Counted from the stretch's first letter, positions 11,770-24,639 are shown. The stretch: 64,000 nt of DNA from Prorocentrum cordatum (GCA_963575745.1 CAUYUJ010005669.1:897628-961627), one strand, 5' to 3'. Notes: a model not told the origin generated them from the letters alone. Made by a program: numbers and translations.

Positions 11770-12900
11770 CGGGGGGGGGGGGGGGTCGCGGGTCGGTCTT
11801 TTGCTGGGTGGGGCGCGGGGTTGTAGGTCGCACGTCGCGACCCCGCCCCGCTATGGCTAGGGGTCACAGTGCCGTCGGTGGGGGCGAACCCTAGGCCTGG
11901 TGCGCGGTGTTGCTCGTGCTCGGCTGAGTCGCATCAGCCCTGCGCTCCGCCTAGTCGGCGTTCGGGTGAGCTCTTCCTCTGACATGGAGACGGCGAGGGT
12001 GGCGACCTAGGGCGGACCGCGGGGGCGCGGGCGGCGGCAGCCCCCCCCCCCCCCTGCCCCTCGCCATCCCACCTGGCGGGCGCGGGCAGCGCTCGTCCTG
12101 CCCCCCCGCCCTTCCAGCCCGCCTCGAAGTTTGATCCTTGTCTCTCCAGGGCATCCGCGACGAGGTGTGTGTGGTTGCTGGGTGCTGTGGTTGGGTGGTG
12201 GGCGTTGGCGAAGGTCGTGCTTGCGCGCAGGACGCACGACTTCGCGGCGACTTGCGCCGGAGGTGCTCCCACGCATGCGCCCCCTAACGCCTGCAGCTCA
12301 ACGTGGCGACGTTGACCGAGGTGATCCCACGCATTCGGGGCTTCCTCAGGACTTCGCGCCCCAACGCCACGGTGTGTACGGGGCCACGTCCTGGCGTTGC
12401 GGGGCCGGTTGTTTGTCGCGGCCGCCCATCTTTGCTGGTGTTGGCGTGAGATGCTGGTGGGGGGGCGTGGAGCGGGGAGTGGGCGTCCTGCTGGAACGCT
12501 GCGGGACAGTCTGTCGCGCCGTGGTGGGCGCACAGGCGTCCAAGGATGCATTCTGGACTGCATGATGCACCTTGGTTGCTAGCTCCGTCTCTATCACTGT
12601 GGTCGATGATCGGATGCTGGTTTCTGGGGTGGTGGTGTTTGTGGCTGTTGCGAGGGTAGGTCGACTCGCGTAGTGCGCGTTGGCCAGTTGCTTCTATGCG
12701 CTGGCAATTCGGTTGGATGCGCGCTGCGCTGGCTGGACGGTCGGTTGGACGTTGCTACTGGGCGGCGCGGGGCGTCGAAGGAGAGGGCGCGCTGCGAGTC
12801 CAGGTTTCCCGCCCCAGCCCCCGCGGCCTGACTGAACAGTAGCTCGACTGGATAGGTGCAAGAACCAGGCCGTCAAGATCGCAGCAGGGCGGTCAGGGAT
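11770..12900. other. no supported gene
   Basis: GC-rich sequence with G runs near 11776 and C runs near 12040. Open frames on both strands look compositional. Around 12541-12579 there is a small imperfect hairpin (ccaaggatgca facing tgcaccttgg). Confidence 0.45.
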
Positions 12901-14110
12901 GGGGTGATGGGGGTTCAGGGAAGGTGGCTACTGGTAGAATCGGGTCGGTGGTGGCCGCGGCGGCGGCGGTGCATGCCAGGCGTCGGCTATGGCCCATTCT
13001 CGAGCCCCGTGCAGGTCGAGGTTCTTGACGGTTCGTCTAGGGTGGGCGCGCCGATGGTCGCTGCACATCCCGCGTGTCAGATATGGGTCGAGGGGCTGGT
13101 AGAAATGGAGGCAGCCGGGCTCGATGTGCCAGCGTCGGTCAGGTGAGCTCGCGGCGAACCTCTGAGCCACTTGGGTGGCTAAGGCTGCCGCTGCCGCCCG
13201 ACGCATCATGGGCGGGCATTCCTTGGCGGCGCTTGAGTTCCAGCTGCCCTGCTCGCCCACGCCTGCGAGCCCCTGGCGGCGGCGCGCGGCGCGGAAGCAT
13301 CTCCCAGCACCCGAGACTTCGGAAGCGTTCGCGCAGCGCAGGGAACGCCACCGCTAGGAGAGCGGCAGTCTTCTTAGAGGGCGCTGCGCAGGCGCTCTGG
13401 TCGAACGCGATGGTGTCGACGTTGGGTTGAGCTGCTGGATGGGCGGTGTCTGGCAACCGGGCACGCGCTGATCTCGCGGTTCGGCAGGATGTTCTAGAAG
13501 CCCATGTATGTCGTGCACTTCGCAGACATAGAGGAACTCGAGCCGTGTGCGATATAATCGGATGCCCAGTCTGGCTGGCTCTGCTTCTGTCCTTCGAAGA
13601 AGTCGACGGTCCCAGAGTTGGGCCCCCGAACGGAGTGACCGCGGCAGCCTGCCTCTGCACTGGCTGGGCGGCAAATGGCGCGCGCGCAAACGCGTTTCGC
13701 ACGGCGGCCCTCTCGACGCCGCCGCGGCCCGTCCGTCCTTGAGCATTTGACTCCACGTAGCCACTGAGGTCTCGTTGGTTAAGTCGCCGAATGTCGCGTC
13801 GTTGGCGACGCCCAGTGACCGCGCGCATACCGAGTGGCTGCTGGCTAAAAGTAGCTGTTCGTACCAACCTTGCATGTCCGGTAGCCGCCGTCGCCAAATG
13901 AGCAGGTGCAGGCTGCACATGGTGGATGCCAGTGGGTGGGTGTGGGGGGGGGGGGGGGGGGGCGCGGGGCCTGAGCGACAGGTGGCGGTGGGTCGCTGTA
14001 GCGCTGGATGCCCACGCTGGCGCTGCCGCCCGAGGGGCCGCTGTCGTCGTCAAGATCTGGTGGTTGGATTTGTTGGAATGGTCGCTCAGCCCCAGTCGCT
14101 GGGCCGCCCC
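12900..14110 (-). pseudogene. unrecognised coding-like fragments downstream of the retrotransposon
   Basis: On the minus strand several stretches have a mixed, protein-like composition but lie in different frames. One, about 13735-13920, includes IWRRRLPDMQGWYEQLLLA and then GVANDATFGDLTNETS. Another, about 13470-13560, includes TRLEFLYVCEVHDIHGLLEH. A third, about 12960-13140, includes WHIEPGCLHFYQPLDPYLT. They follow the 3' end of the reverse-transcriptase region in the same orientation, so they may be the rest of that element or a neighbouring dead gene. No domain is assigned. Confidence 0.3.
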
Positions 14111-14199
14111 GCATGTCGATTATGTTGGTGCTACCGTCGGACCGCCCGCTGATTGATCTTGCGCTGGCCTGGCACTGGCGTCGGCAGCTGTCTCCGCCT

Positions 14200-16847
14200 G
14201 TGGGCGGCGCAGCGCTTGACCTTCGGGAGGTGCCTGACGACGCGGTTGGCAGCGTGGAAGTCGCGCCCGCAGCCCAGGCATAGAGCGCCTTGCACCTACG
14301 TTGCTGGACGGTTGGCGTCGGCGCGGCACAGGGCGAAGCGGGCTCGAAGCCGCTGCTTGGCAGGCTCGGTGTCCCCGCACTCGTAGCACGCGTAGGTCGT
14401 GGCGTGCTTCGGCTCTCGCCCGTTGAATGCTGGGGTGGCGCGGGCGTGGGCCCAGGCGGTACTCCACTTCCGCCATCGCTCTAGGTGGTCGTCGCCATGC
14501 GCTGCAAGTCGCGCCACCTGTAGCGCCCCCTTGACGCGGTTCACGGAGCCATGAGATGTCGCGTCGCACTGCATCGGCCCAGCAACCCTGGGCCCCACCC
14601 GCGCCCCCGCTGGCAAACTCCCAAGGTATATGGGCCCGTGGTTGACTACTCTCGCGAGGAGGCGAGGCCGCTCCAGGGCCAGGTAGGCCTCGCCGGTGGG
14701 CCGCCCCACCCCCCCTAAGATCTGGCAGTTGCTTGCCGGCTTGTCACGCCCCTGCTTCCACGTCATGCCCTGGGCGGCAGCGTAGGCGGCGACGCGCTGG
14801 GCCAGGGGGCCCGAGCGGCGGCCAGGTGCCCGAGTAGTAGGCCCACTGGGAGAGCATGGCGGAGTCCGCGAGGGCAGCCTTGTCTCGGGCGGTGAGTTGC
14901 TTGCGCTTGTGCACCTCACGGCGTAGTGGGATGGTCGTCGGCGCTGCCTTGGTGACCTCGTGGACGACGTCGACTCTTGGTGAGCCGTCGTCGGTGACCA
15001 TTGTGCCGAGGAGGCGGTGGTGCCTGACGATCTCGACGGCGCTGCGGGCCACTGGAACGTCGACGCGCATGGACCCCCGCTGGTAGAATACCTCCTCGTG
15101 GGCCTTATGGCCAGGCCCGTGGAAGCTGATCAGCACCTTGGTCTTGGCCAGCTTGAGCTTCATGCCGAATGTGGCGGCGGCCAGGTAGACGCTGTGGCGG
15201 ATGACAGCCGTCTCTCGCTCGGCCTGGCGGCTGCGGGAGAACACGTGGTGGGTGGCGAGGTCATCGGCGAACGAGAGGCCGTGGGGCTCCTCTTGCAGCT
15301 CGTGGTGGTGGTCGTCGTCGCCGTCGCACTTCGTCCATAGGATTCGCCGCGACGGTGGCGCCTCCTCTCGCAGGAGACTCAACATCCTGTGGGCCCTGAA
15401 GAAGCAGACGTTGAAACCCGCATCTGCTAGAGGCAGCACGCCAGGCTTTGTGCCTTTCCTGGGCATCATCACAACTGTGCTTTGCCGATGCGATGTCCAT
15501 CGTTTGCGGCGCCCCTCAATGACGAAGGCGGACAGGTGGGAGAAATCCGTCGTGCTGCCGAGGGGCTCAGGAGCTTCGACGAGCCGCTGCAGCTGCGGCA
15601 CGATCCAAGCGGGCACCTCGACGCTGGCGAGGACGTCCTCAAGTTCGTGCTCTTCCCGAGGCATCTGGTGGATGAGCTGCAGCAATACGCTGTATAATGC
15701 CTCCTGGATGTCGTACACGCCCACGACGTAGGAGCGTCCCTGCCTCTTGGCCCTCTCCATGAAAAGCCTGGTCGCGAGGACCGTCATGTCCGCCCCTCGC
15801 GTTGGTTGGCCCCCTGTCGGGATGTCTTCCAAGACTTGGGCGAGGCAGCCGTTGAGCACCGTCCGCAAGAATGTGTGGTGATGCTTGCCCAACATATTGT
15901 TCAAGAGAATCCGCCTGTGGGCTTGCACCGTGCGCTCGTCGCCCTTGCCTTTGGGGATGGCCACCATATCTCCTCCCTTGAAAGCGATCGGTTCGCGGAC
16001 TGTGACCGCGGCTTTCACGAAGAGCGGGCGCAGCATAACTGAGCACTGGCGGGGCGCTGTGCGCAGCAGGGCGCTTGGCCCACCCTTGGGGCCTGGCGCC
16101 GCCGAGCGCATCTGGTAGCAACACACGCCGTAGGGCATCACCGCCTCGACTTGCAGCTCGCTCTGGAAGAACTTGTTTACGCTGTCCTGGTTGCACTTGT
16201 CGGCTAGCTGCTGGACCGTGATACCTTTGCCCGCTTGGGTGGCGGCGAAAAACTGCACCTCGTGGTTTGCGATCTCGTCGGATGTGCTCCGCACTTGGCC
16301 GTCTGGCCCGAGTCGGAGTGGAAAACCCGCCTTGTAGCGCGCCTTCTTGCCGCCGAAGCACAGCAGTGCTCGGCACTGCTGCCATTGACGATAAACGTCG
16401 TTCTTGGCCTGGGTGTCCTTCGCTGTGGCCGCGAGGGCGGACAGGAAGTTGCAGCGATCGTGCTCGATGAGGTAAGCCAGCGGGGGGCCCGTCTCGAGCA
16501 TGAAGGCGTGCAGCGCCAAGCCGTATTCTGACGGCGGAGAGGCCCAACTCATGAAAAGAGCCGCTCGTGTCTGGAGCCGGTAAATGGCGTGGATTATGGT
16601 GTCGAGCTCCGTCGTGCTGTAGTTGGCGACCTCTCTTAATGTCTCATCCGTGCTGGACTTGGCGTGGGCGTAAAGTCTGTTCGGTTGGATGTCGGTGATG
16701 AGGCCGCGCCTCAGGTCCTTGAGGATCCTATTGGTGAGGCGCCGCATGCGGATCATGCTCATGGTGCGTGGCGTGATGTAGGGCCAGAGTGGCTCTGTAG
16801 TCGCACGCCCGTAGGCTTCTAGGGCTGCTTCTTTGATGGTGGTCGGC
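14200..16847 (-). pseudogene. non-LTR retrotransposon reverse transcriptase, frameshifted
   Basis: The main open frame (minus, ending 14744) shows the reverse-transcriptase motifs in order. These are PKGKG (around 15957), motif A VYDIQEALYSV (around 15715), a G-K-P-G motif B block GTKPGVLPLADAGFN (around 15430), and the catalytic FADDL (around 15262). They are followed by LKLAKTKVLISFHG and LLGTMVTDDG. After YYSGTW (near 14820) the homologous sequence continues in another frame as LAQRVAAYAAAQGMTW through CYECGD (near 14380). A C2H2-type finger (CLGCGRDFHAANRVVRHL, about 14220-14275) then appears in a third frame. LINE-type elements encode such proteins for target-primed retrotransposition. 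No endonuclease is visible upstream: the frame runs 5' into GGA-repeat DNA, so the element is 5'-truncated or replaced there. Frame changes make it dead unless they are sequencing errors. Confidence 0.85.
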
Positions 16848-17000
16848 CCTCCTCCCTCCTCCTCCTCCTCCTCCTCCCTTCTACCTCCTCCCTCCCCCCT
16901 CCTCCCTCCTCCTCCTCCCTCCCCCCTCCTCCCTCTTCCCTCCTCCCTCCTCCGTCTTCCCTCCCCCTCCCCACTCCCCCTTCCCCCCTCCCTCCACCCC
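16847..17000. repeat. pyrimidine-rich CTC/CCT microsatellite
   Basis: About 150 bases of CCT, CTC and CCCTCC units. On the minus strand it is purine-only and sits directly upstream of the reverse-transcriptase frame, which passes through it as a meaningless Gly/Arg/Glu stretch. Confidence 0.9.
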
Positions 17001-17104
17001 CCTCCACAATTACACAATGTGAATACTACTTTCCTCTCTCCCCTGATGACATCCGGAAGATATTCGCCCCCCCTCTGCGCACTGCTTGTTACACACATAC
17101 TGCT

Positions 17105-18420
17105 GTTCCCGCTGAGGCGCTGGCCTCATTTCCGCGCTCCCGCTCGTGCCGAATATTGCGCCCGCAACAGCGCTGGTATCATTTCCGCGCTTCCGCTCGT
17201 TCCGAATCGTGCTCCCGCTGCAGCGTTGGCCTCATGTTTGCGTCTTCGTTCGTTCCGAATCGTGCTCCCGCTGCAGCGCTGGCGTCATTATTTCAAGTGC
17301 CATGCCACGGCATGCACTGCAATGCTATGTTGTGTTCCGCCGTGCGCTGCCATGCCTTCAACGGCAATGCTAGGATATGCAGCGCTTGGCTACACAGTGC
17401 CACGCCATGCTATGCCATGCTACGCTCTGATATTCACCGACACGTTATGCCATGTCCTCTTCTGTGCCGCTGTGCGATGCCATCATTTGCGTTGTAACCT
17501 TTTGTGCTGCAATTTTTCACTACGCAACGCCACGCCATGCTACTACGCTCTGCGGTGCTCTTCTATCGCCCTGCTACGCCGTGCTCTACAATGAATTACG
17601 CACCCTCTCGGGATCATTGCCCTGCTCGACATCTGGCCGTGCGAATAGAGGAGGAGATCTACGCCATGGTAAGAAATGGGAAGGAGGTAGGACGTCAGAT
17701 ATGACGCGAGCGCAACTAGCATGCCCCGCCTCCGTACCCCCTTTCCCCCTCCGCCCTCCGACGTCCCCCTCCACAAGTAAACAATATGAATACTACTCAA
17801 CACTCTCCCCTGACACTGTATGGAGAGTCTCCCGTCCTCTCCGCGCATTGTTTTCAGACACAAGATTTCAATAAGTGGTTTCGTCCTGTGCGTTTGCAAT
17901 CCTATCGTTTCTGCTTCTTACAAAATGGTACTCCAACTGCAACGCCGCCCTCAACTCCGCGTTTCGGTCATTCAAAGCCATGCTCCCGTTGCAGCGCTGG
18001 CCTCGTTCCCGCGCCTCTGGACGGCAATTGGCATTGGAAAGCGGAGCCGGCAATCCGGACAGGCTGTGTCCTCTCGTAGACGAGCCACTTCCCCTCCAAG
18101 TCATCCGCTGCCATGCCACGGCATGCACTGCGATGCTGTGTTGTGCACTGCTGTTCGATGCCATGCTTTGTGACGCAATACTTCACTACGCAATGATGCG
18201 CCATGCTGTGACGTGTTATGCTCTGCCGTGTTATTATACGCCTTGTTTTTTCCATCCATCGGGTACCCTCTTGGGATCATTGCCCTGCTCGACATGCGAC
18301 TGCGCGAATAGATCGGGCACCTACGCCATAGGACGGGATGGGAGAGAGGGGTTGAACGTCAGATGTTACGCTAGCGCAGCTAGCTTGCCCCTTTTCCCTC
18401 CCCCTTTTCCGCCCTCCGCC
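17105..18420. repeat. ~56 bp array and ~700 bp diverged tandem duplication with CATGC-rich tracts
   Basis: 17105-17290 holds four units of about 56 bases containing ccgaatcgtgctcccgctgc, then agcgctggc, then tcatttccgcgct. This is followed by a tract dominated by ATGCCATGCTA-like words (17300-17580). It is followed by a block with gggatcattgccctgctcga (near 17612) and a T/C-rich block. The same order recurs at 17975-18420, where gggatcattgccctgctcga reappears near 18273. I infer one diverged tandem duplication of about 660-700 bases. No gene is supported. Confidence 0.7.
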
Positions 18421-19200
18421 CTTTTCCACCCATCTTTTTTCCCTGCTCCCTCTTCCCTCCTCCTTCCTCCCTCCTCCCTTTTCCCCATTCCTCCTCCTCC
18501 TCCTTCGACTTCGAACTCAAGCAAATTTACCATCTGTCTCATGATGCTCTGGGCTCGCCTACAACTAAGCACACAAAACTGTCCAGCGTCGCTGAAGAGA
18601 CGCAGCGCGGCATCTAGCTCAGTCGGCACGCCTGCCGTCTACGAGGGAAGCCACCAACAAATGCACGCCGACAGAACCCTCACGCAACGGCCCCAAGGAG
18701 ACGGCCCCCGGGACCCAAGGCAGCCACGATGGGAGGCCCCCGTCAAGCAGCTCTGTGGTCCCCCTTATATGGGGTCCATAGAGCCGCCGGCAGACTACAG
18801 GCCCGAGCGGGCCTGGGCTCATTTACCTCCCAGACCCTTAACAAGAGCGCCCCGCGGGGCACGACCAAGTTTGTTGGTGCCGTCTGCCCCAGGAGCGAAA
18901 CATGTGCACAACCACCGCAGTCATATTACTAACATGTACATGTCCGTCACCAGGATGTCAAGTGGAATACGCTGCTAAATCTTCTCCCACGACTCATCTG
19001 TGGGCACCCCTCCTATGCCTGCGCCTGCATTTCGTTTAGCTCCATGGCGGCTTCGACCCTCTGCGACACGAGAATGTGCCCGCGCAAACCGATTGTGCAC
19101 CTAACCAAGTACAATCGAGAATAACCCCCCCTGGGAGAATAAAAGTCGGCGGCGACTTTGTGATAGTACAAGTTGCCCACCCGGACCAACATAAAGATGT
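18420..19200. other. no supported gene; pyrimidine tract at 18385-18510
   Basis: A C/T-rich tract is followed by unremarkable sequence. Frames are open on the plus strand but carry no recognisable domain. Confidence 0.4.
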
Positions 19201-20015
19201 TAACAAAGGAGCCAAAACCGAGGATATATTGAGACATCCTTGGTTTTTGTTGTCCTCTCTGAGACATCCTCAAAAATGGCTTGTCTCGCTTGAAACATCC
19301 TCGGCAAGATTTAGACACATATCAACAGAGAGAAAGAGACGAAACGAGCAGGAGAAGGAGAGGAGGAGGAGGAAACTACAATCCACATTTCAAAACTTAT
19401 TAGATATTATTTGTAAGCGCTTAACGGAAATTAAGATGTTCATCTGCTCGTGCAGGGTAGATCATATGCCTCGCTTTCCCAATATAATCAACCACAACGA
19501 TACCAAAAAATCAGGGGGCACGGAAAAAAAGGAGAAAGGTTGAGAGAGAGAGAGAGAGATAGAAAGAGAAAGAGAAAGAGAAAGAGAGACAGAGAACATA
19601 TAGAGAGACAGAGAGAAAGAGAGAAAGAGGTTGATAAATAAAGAGAAATTTAGACAGAGACGGAAAAAGAGAGAGAGAGAGATAGAAAGAAAGAGGAGAG
19701 GAAGATGAGAAGGAGGAAAAAATCCAAAGTTCAAAACGAATTAGATTTTATCTGTAAGCGCTCAGTGGGAATTAAGATTTTCATCTGCTCGTGCGGGGTG
19801 GTTCATCCGCCTCGTTTTCCCCGGATAATCAACCACAGCGATAAACAAGTCCAAGGCGCCAGGGGGAGGAGGAGGAGGAGGAGGAGGAGGAGGAGGAGGA
19901 GGAGGAGGAGGAGGAGAGGCACTGTTTCGCTCGAGGCGTCCTTCAGTGTATGCTTGTTTCGCTTGAGACGTCCTCGAGTGCATGCTTGTTTCGCGTGGTG
20001 TTGCTATCTCAACAT
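19200..20015. repeat. duplicated ~130 bp block around (GA)n, with GAGACATCCTC subrepeats
   Basis: The block 19385-19515 (containing tgtaagcgctt, then gaaattaagat, then catctgctcgtgc and taatcaaccaca) recurs at 19732-19850 with about 80% identity by eye. Between them lies a GA-rich tract (19535-19700). A GGA array follows (19863-19916). Outside them, 33-base units with gagacatcctc (19233-19310) and gagacgtcctc (19960-20000) mirror each other. Both copies are open in the plus frame, but divergence is not concentrated at third positions as far as I can see, so I do not call a gene. Confidence 0.65.
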
Positions 20016-20164
20016 AAGAAGGAAATAACCTCGATGGCGAACTTTTCACGGCGATAATGAAGTTCGGCCCCCGCGCCCCCGCGCCCCCGACCAAACTCTC
20101 ATTGGCCGTGGATAATCAACTCTTATGTGTATAAGGGGGGGGAAGTACATTATTATCGTGGGCG

Positions 20165-23100
20165 CTCGGTTAATCACCTTCGGGTCGAACGCGGGGGTGA
20201 ACCCGAACCCGCGCATCCACATCGAAGCCTTCTCTGGACCCCCCTTCGACATCACGGCGAGAATATGTGCCCCGATCCCCTGATACTTGCGGACCTCGAC
20301 CAGGCAGTCGGCCTGATTCAAGGAGCGGGCGAGAACTAGCAGAATGCCCCCAAACACCTGCGCCTCTGGCGGTCCGCAGTCGCGGCCGCTGCCCGTTGCT
20401 TGTAACTGTTGGTCTTTTTGTCGACCAGCACGTGCTCTTTCGGTAGAACGAATTGAACTGCGCTGGCATACTCCAGCGCGCGCACGCGGCTCTCGAGTTG
20501 AAACGCTAGCTTCCTCTTCCCAGCCCCCTTTGCCCCCCCTTCGGCTTCTCCAACTTCGGTCCTTCCCCAGACTCCGCCCGGATATCGAGCGGCCAACTCC
20601 CTTCTGGCACCCCCTGCAGGCTCGAAAAGGCACGGCGCGAAAGCATCGAACTCGCGCGCGCGCGAGGAGGCGCCGCTGCAGATGGGGCCCGAGCACGCGT
20701 CTTCCCAGGACAACTGGGCCCTCCATGCCGAAATCGCTCAGACGGCATTCAGTACAACAGGTGGCGGCATCATCACCGGAGCGCCCAAGGTCTTTGCACG
20801 CTCCAGTGAGCATGGCGTTGGACACGTGTTTCTGCGCCTGAACATACGATGAAAAAACGCGCCCCGCATATAACACATCGGTTGCTCGCGCATGCAATTC
20901 TGCCTAGTAGTAGCGCTCCGTGCCCGCCGCCCCGCGCGCGCGTGCCATGGCATGCCGCGCGACTAGATCCACCGCCCAGAGAAGCCCCACATCTATACTG
21001 CCCATCCCCCCTTGTCGTTGCCTTCGTCGTCGCGCGCGCGTCTGTCTGCGCGTCCAATAGTCTGACTTTAGGCCCTGAACGTCTATCTTTCAGAAATCCC
21101 CCCCTCCCTTCCGTTAAGACCCTCATCGGGTTCATGCCATGTGCTTCTAGAACTACGAGTCCGTCATCAAAACATTCAAGAGCCGCCACATCCTGGAGCC
21201 ACTGAAGAGCACAGGGGTTGCACTTATCCGAATCACTCTCGAAAACACTTGGCCGCGAAACCTCGCGCCCTGCAAGCTGAGGCCGAGGCCCCCCGAAGAC
21301 GACCGCCAAAACCTGCGCGCCTTCAGAAAGGCGCGCGACGAGACTCTGAAGCCACGCAAGCCGTCGCACGAGGCACTCGACGAAGGCCGATGCGACATTG
21401 AACTCCGCCAGATAGAAAGATCGTCTAAGCTTCGCGCATAGCCGTGCCACGCCTCGCAATGCAACCGGACCGCGCCGGGCAATAATGCTTTCCGGCGGGG
21501 CGAATTCACTTTCCAGCAGACGTCGGCTTCGTCTTGCTGGACCCTCAATCCCTAACACCACGGCGTTGAGCACGTTGCCCTTGTAACTGATCGAGCGCCA
21601 CTTAAACTTGATTTGGCTTGTCCAGGAGCCCCCCGCCCTCGCCCAAGCTGCTTTCCCCTATATCAATATGAACTTCGCCCCCACCCCCCGCAGCGAAACG
21701 CGCAGACAAGAGGGCGCCCAGATACCTAGCACGCACAAGCGTTCGACCAGGGAAATGTTAGGCCGAAGTTGCGTCTGCCGTGTCCGGCGAGCCCCTCGCC
21801 CGCAACATATAGGGAGCGACTCCCGCTTGTCAACATTCTGGACGAGGCCCGGGGAGCCTAGAACATCAGAAAGTCTGTCAGTTCGCTTCGCACTAAAACC
21901 GACCCCCTCCTCCGCGTTCAGGGGCAGCACGGCGCCCGCCAAATCGTCGACAAGTAGCGCGATAGCTGGCTGCTCGGCTTCGCGCGGAGCAAAGTGACTG
22001 CAGGCGCAGATCCAATGCGCCGGATCTGCTTCAAACGACTGCTGGAGACGCAGACTATAGGCCACGACGAAAAGATGCGCGATGATAGCGCCCCCATGGC
22101 ACACATCCTTCCACCGTCGCGAGCGCCGCCACCCCTCGCCCCCCGCGAACAAAACGTGGCTGTACTTGGCCCTGCCAAGCATGATCGCAATACCATCGAA
22201 ACGAAAAACTCGAAGCGCCGTTTGGATCAAACACTTCGCGGTAATCAAGAAGAACCCGTGTTCGCCATCGTGGGGCCGTCGAACGAGCCCCCCCCCCTCC
22301 CTAATTTGTTTAGCCCCCATGCGGAGCAGGATTGCACAACGGTGGCGCCCCCCCTCCGCCTCCTCCGCAATTGCAATGCCCCTCGCGCCCGCGCAGGCAT
22401 CGGAGACTCGGGGGCGCGCATCAGCACTCCTCCGAAGAAAACTTTACCGAACGAGCAAACCATCATCACCGACCTTTCCCCTGACGCCCCCTCCACATCG
22501 TCGGCTGCGCCCATGCGAGACCCCGCTGCGCGTGGCCAGCGCGGCGGCAATCGCGGGAACTAACGGACGCGCGGCAACATCAGCTTGGGGAGCTTATAAA
22601 AATGCGGCGACAGGAGGCCCGCGGTCTCTGGAATGCGGTCGATGCTGCGGCGAGCCTCCTTCCCGCGCGGGGCGACCCAATGGGGGGGGGAACCAACGCG
22701 GGGAGACTCAATAGGACAACTCCCGGGCGCGGTAGAATTCCAGAGAATCGCCCTCCAAAGCGCACTCGTTCGACGGCTGAGACCCCCCTCTACCTCCTCG
22801 GCCTCGACTGCCAGCGGGACCGCGCGATCGAGCGCTCGCTCGTGAACGAGCTGCTGAATCGTCGTCTCGCGTGCAGAACAGTCTCCTTCGGGGCCTGCGC
22901 GCATCGTCTTCTCCCCCCATTTCTGCCTCGTTCCCTCTCCGCCCGAGTTTGTGCCGACAGCTTCGCCGGTCGATGAATGCTACGCGCGTCATGCCGCTCC
23001 GCAGCTTCTTAAGACGCTTCGCATCTAGCATGTCGGACCTGGTCCCAATGCGCTATCTTGCGTGTTCTCGCCCGCCTGCTAACCCTCCTCAATTCTATAG

Positions 23101-23400
23101 TAAGCCTGGGGTTCCCTCCCCTCGACATCCTCCGAATTAACGACGCACTCTAACTGCTGCCTAACTTGACGACGCCCGGCAAGCGCATCCGAGACCCGCC
23201 GAGCACGTCGCCCGCGATCTTCTGCGTGGAAGGGGGGGGCGTCGCGCAGTGGGCCTCACCAGCCTCTTGCAGCGCTTGCAACAAAACACGATTGGCCTCG
23301 CGGGCAACGCCCGGGGCGGGGCAAGCAAGCGCGCGCTGATATCCGAGGCAGGTGGCGATGCACGCGTTGCAAAAAAAAGCGTTCACTGCCATGCTCGCGG
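20165..23400 (-). CDS. candidate multi-exon gene, no recognised domain
   Basis: Several minus-strand stretches have balanced, protein-like composition and are separated by frame changes, as expected for exons. In transcript order they include a segment around 23270-23392 (FFCNACIATCLGYQRALA), one around 22430-22480 (MMVCSFGKVFFGGVLMRAP) and a long clean frame at 21658-22290 (for example ALRVFRFDGIAIMLGRAKYS and AIALLVDDLAGAVLPLNAEE). Further ones are at 21110-21573 (SFYLAEFNVASAFVECLVRR) and 20170-20480 (CLVEVRKYQGIGAHILAVMS). I do not recognise the protein and have not fixed the splice sites. Codon use differs from the GC-skewed low-complexity frames around it. It could be one gene or two. 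Confidence 0.45.
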
Positions 23401-23699
23401 CAGCATCATGGACGTTGCCTCCCCTGAGAAGCGCGGCGAATTCTGGGCGGGATGCTGCTCCGCGACCACTTCAAGAGGGGGCGCTAATCAAACTGGTACA
23501 TGATCCCACAACTTACTCTGGATATGAGATCGCAACCTCCATGAACTACGTCGTCACGTGCGGCGCCAGCATACTTCTGAAACCCACTCGCGTGGCATAA
23601 ATATGAAGCCAACCACGTTGGATGTCTGATTGCCGTAGCACGCGTCCCCCGAGGGCCACGTGGTGTTCATGGCGCACAGGGAGTGAGGCGCTCAAAGAG

Positions 23700-24420
23700 C
23701 TGAGAGCCCCTCTGTCGTTGCATTGAGGCCACCGTTGCCGCATGGGCCGGCTGCATCCTGCATCTGCGGGAACTGCCCATTTGCATCACTCATGATGGAT
23801 GGCGACCGCCGCGCGGAGACCGATTCGAGCGCACAGGAAAGCCAAGAAATCATCGCCGAGACTGTAGATTCCCACTGCGCTGCCTGAAGCCGTCCTCTGG
23901 ATTGACGTGGGAAGGACATCGGTATTACCACTTATCTGAGCGCGCCCGTCTCGAACTTGACTGCGTCGAATCGGCCGAGAGACTCTTGGGCGTGAAAAGG
24001 AACCCTTTGACATTGGACTGAGCAAGGAAACGCCTCCGGAGCCACAACGTGAGACAACAACTGTTATTGCAGTGAGCTCGTCGATTCCATCCACAGAAAA
24101 TGCTCGAGTGATTCTCCAGCCTGTGCGATAACTCGATCATTCCCCCCGTCGACCGACGCTGCGCCCCTATCAGCCACACCGCAACAAAAGTTGACAGCTC
24201 CTCGATCACCTCACGGCTCCTCAGCTGGTTCGCACTCTGGGGGTTGTACTGTGCGAACATGATGCCCCGGATGTGTCTGGGCATGCGTGGTCTGAGCGCG
24301 TGGGTGTGAGTGCGAGTGGGTCTCAATGTGGGGGTCTGAGTATGAGTGAGTATGAGCATCGAAGACGCCTGCGGCGAATCACTGCCGCCCCCCTGCCTAA
24401 TGGAATCGCCCATGTGGCCG
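23700..24420 (-). CDS. candidate exon(s), unknown protein
   Basis: Minus-strand frames contain protein-like text such as RGIMFAQYNPQSANQLRS and EELSTFVAVWLIGAQRRS (about 24120-24260). Another frame around 23960-24090 includes GIDELTAITVVVSRCGSGG. They lie upstream of, and in the same orientation as, the 20.2-23.4 kb candidate gene and may be its 5' exons. No domain is recognised. Confidence 0.35.
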
Positions 24421-24639
24421 AGCGTTGTGGCGAGAGCTCTGCCAGGCTATCTGACAGTGCGCCCCCCAGCCGCTGTGGAAATTTGCCGGGGAACACTTGG
24501 GGGGGGGGGGGATGGGCCGCCGACGCTGGAGAAGTAACGAATGCCATGGCATGGAGCGCCACTGCCGCATCGGACGAAGGCGCCGCGGTCGGGCCCGCAA
24601 GAAGAAGCCCCCAACCCCCGTTCCAGAATGGAGCCTTTT

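Noticed and set aside
12541-12579. Possible third copy of the GATGCAAGGG introner-like element
   Set aside because: Only ccaaggatgca is shared and the second end is inverted, not direct, so it is just a small hairpin.
16847-17098. N-terminal 85 residues of the first reverse transcriptase frame
   Set aside because: Only Gly, Arg and Glu from a GGA microsatellite; no protein-like sequence before about 16835.
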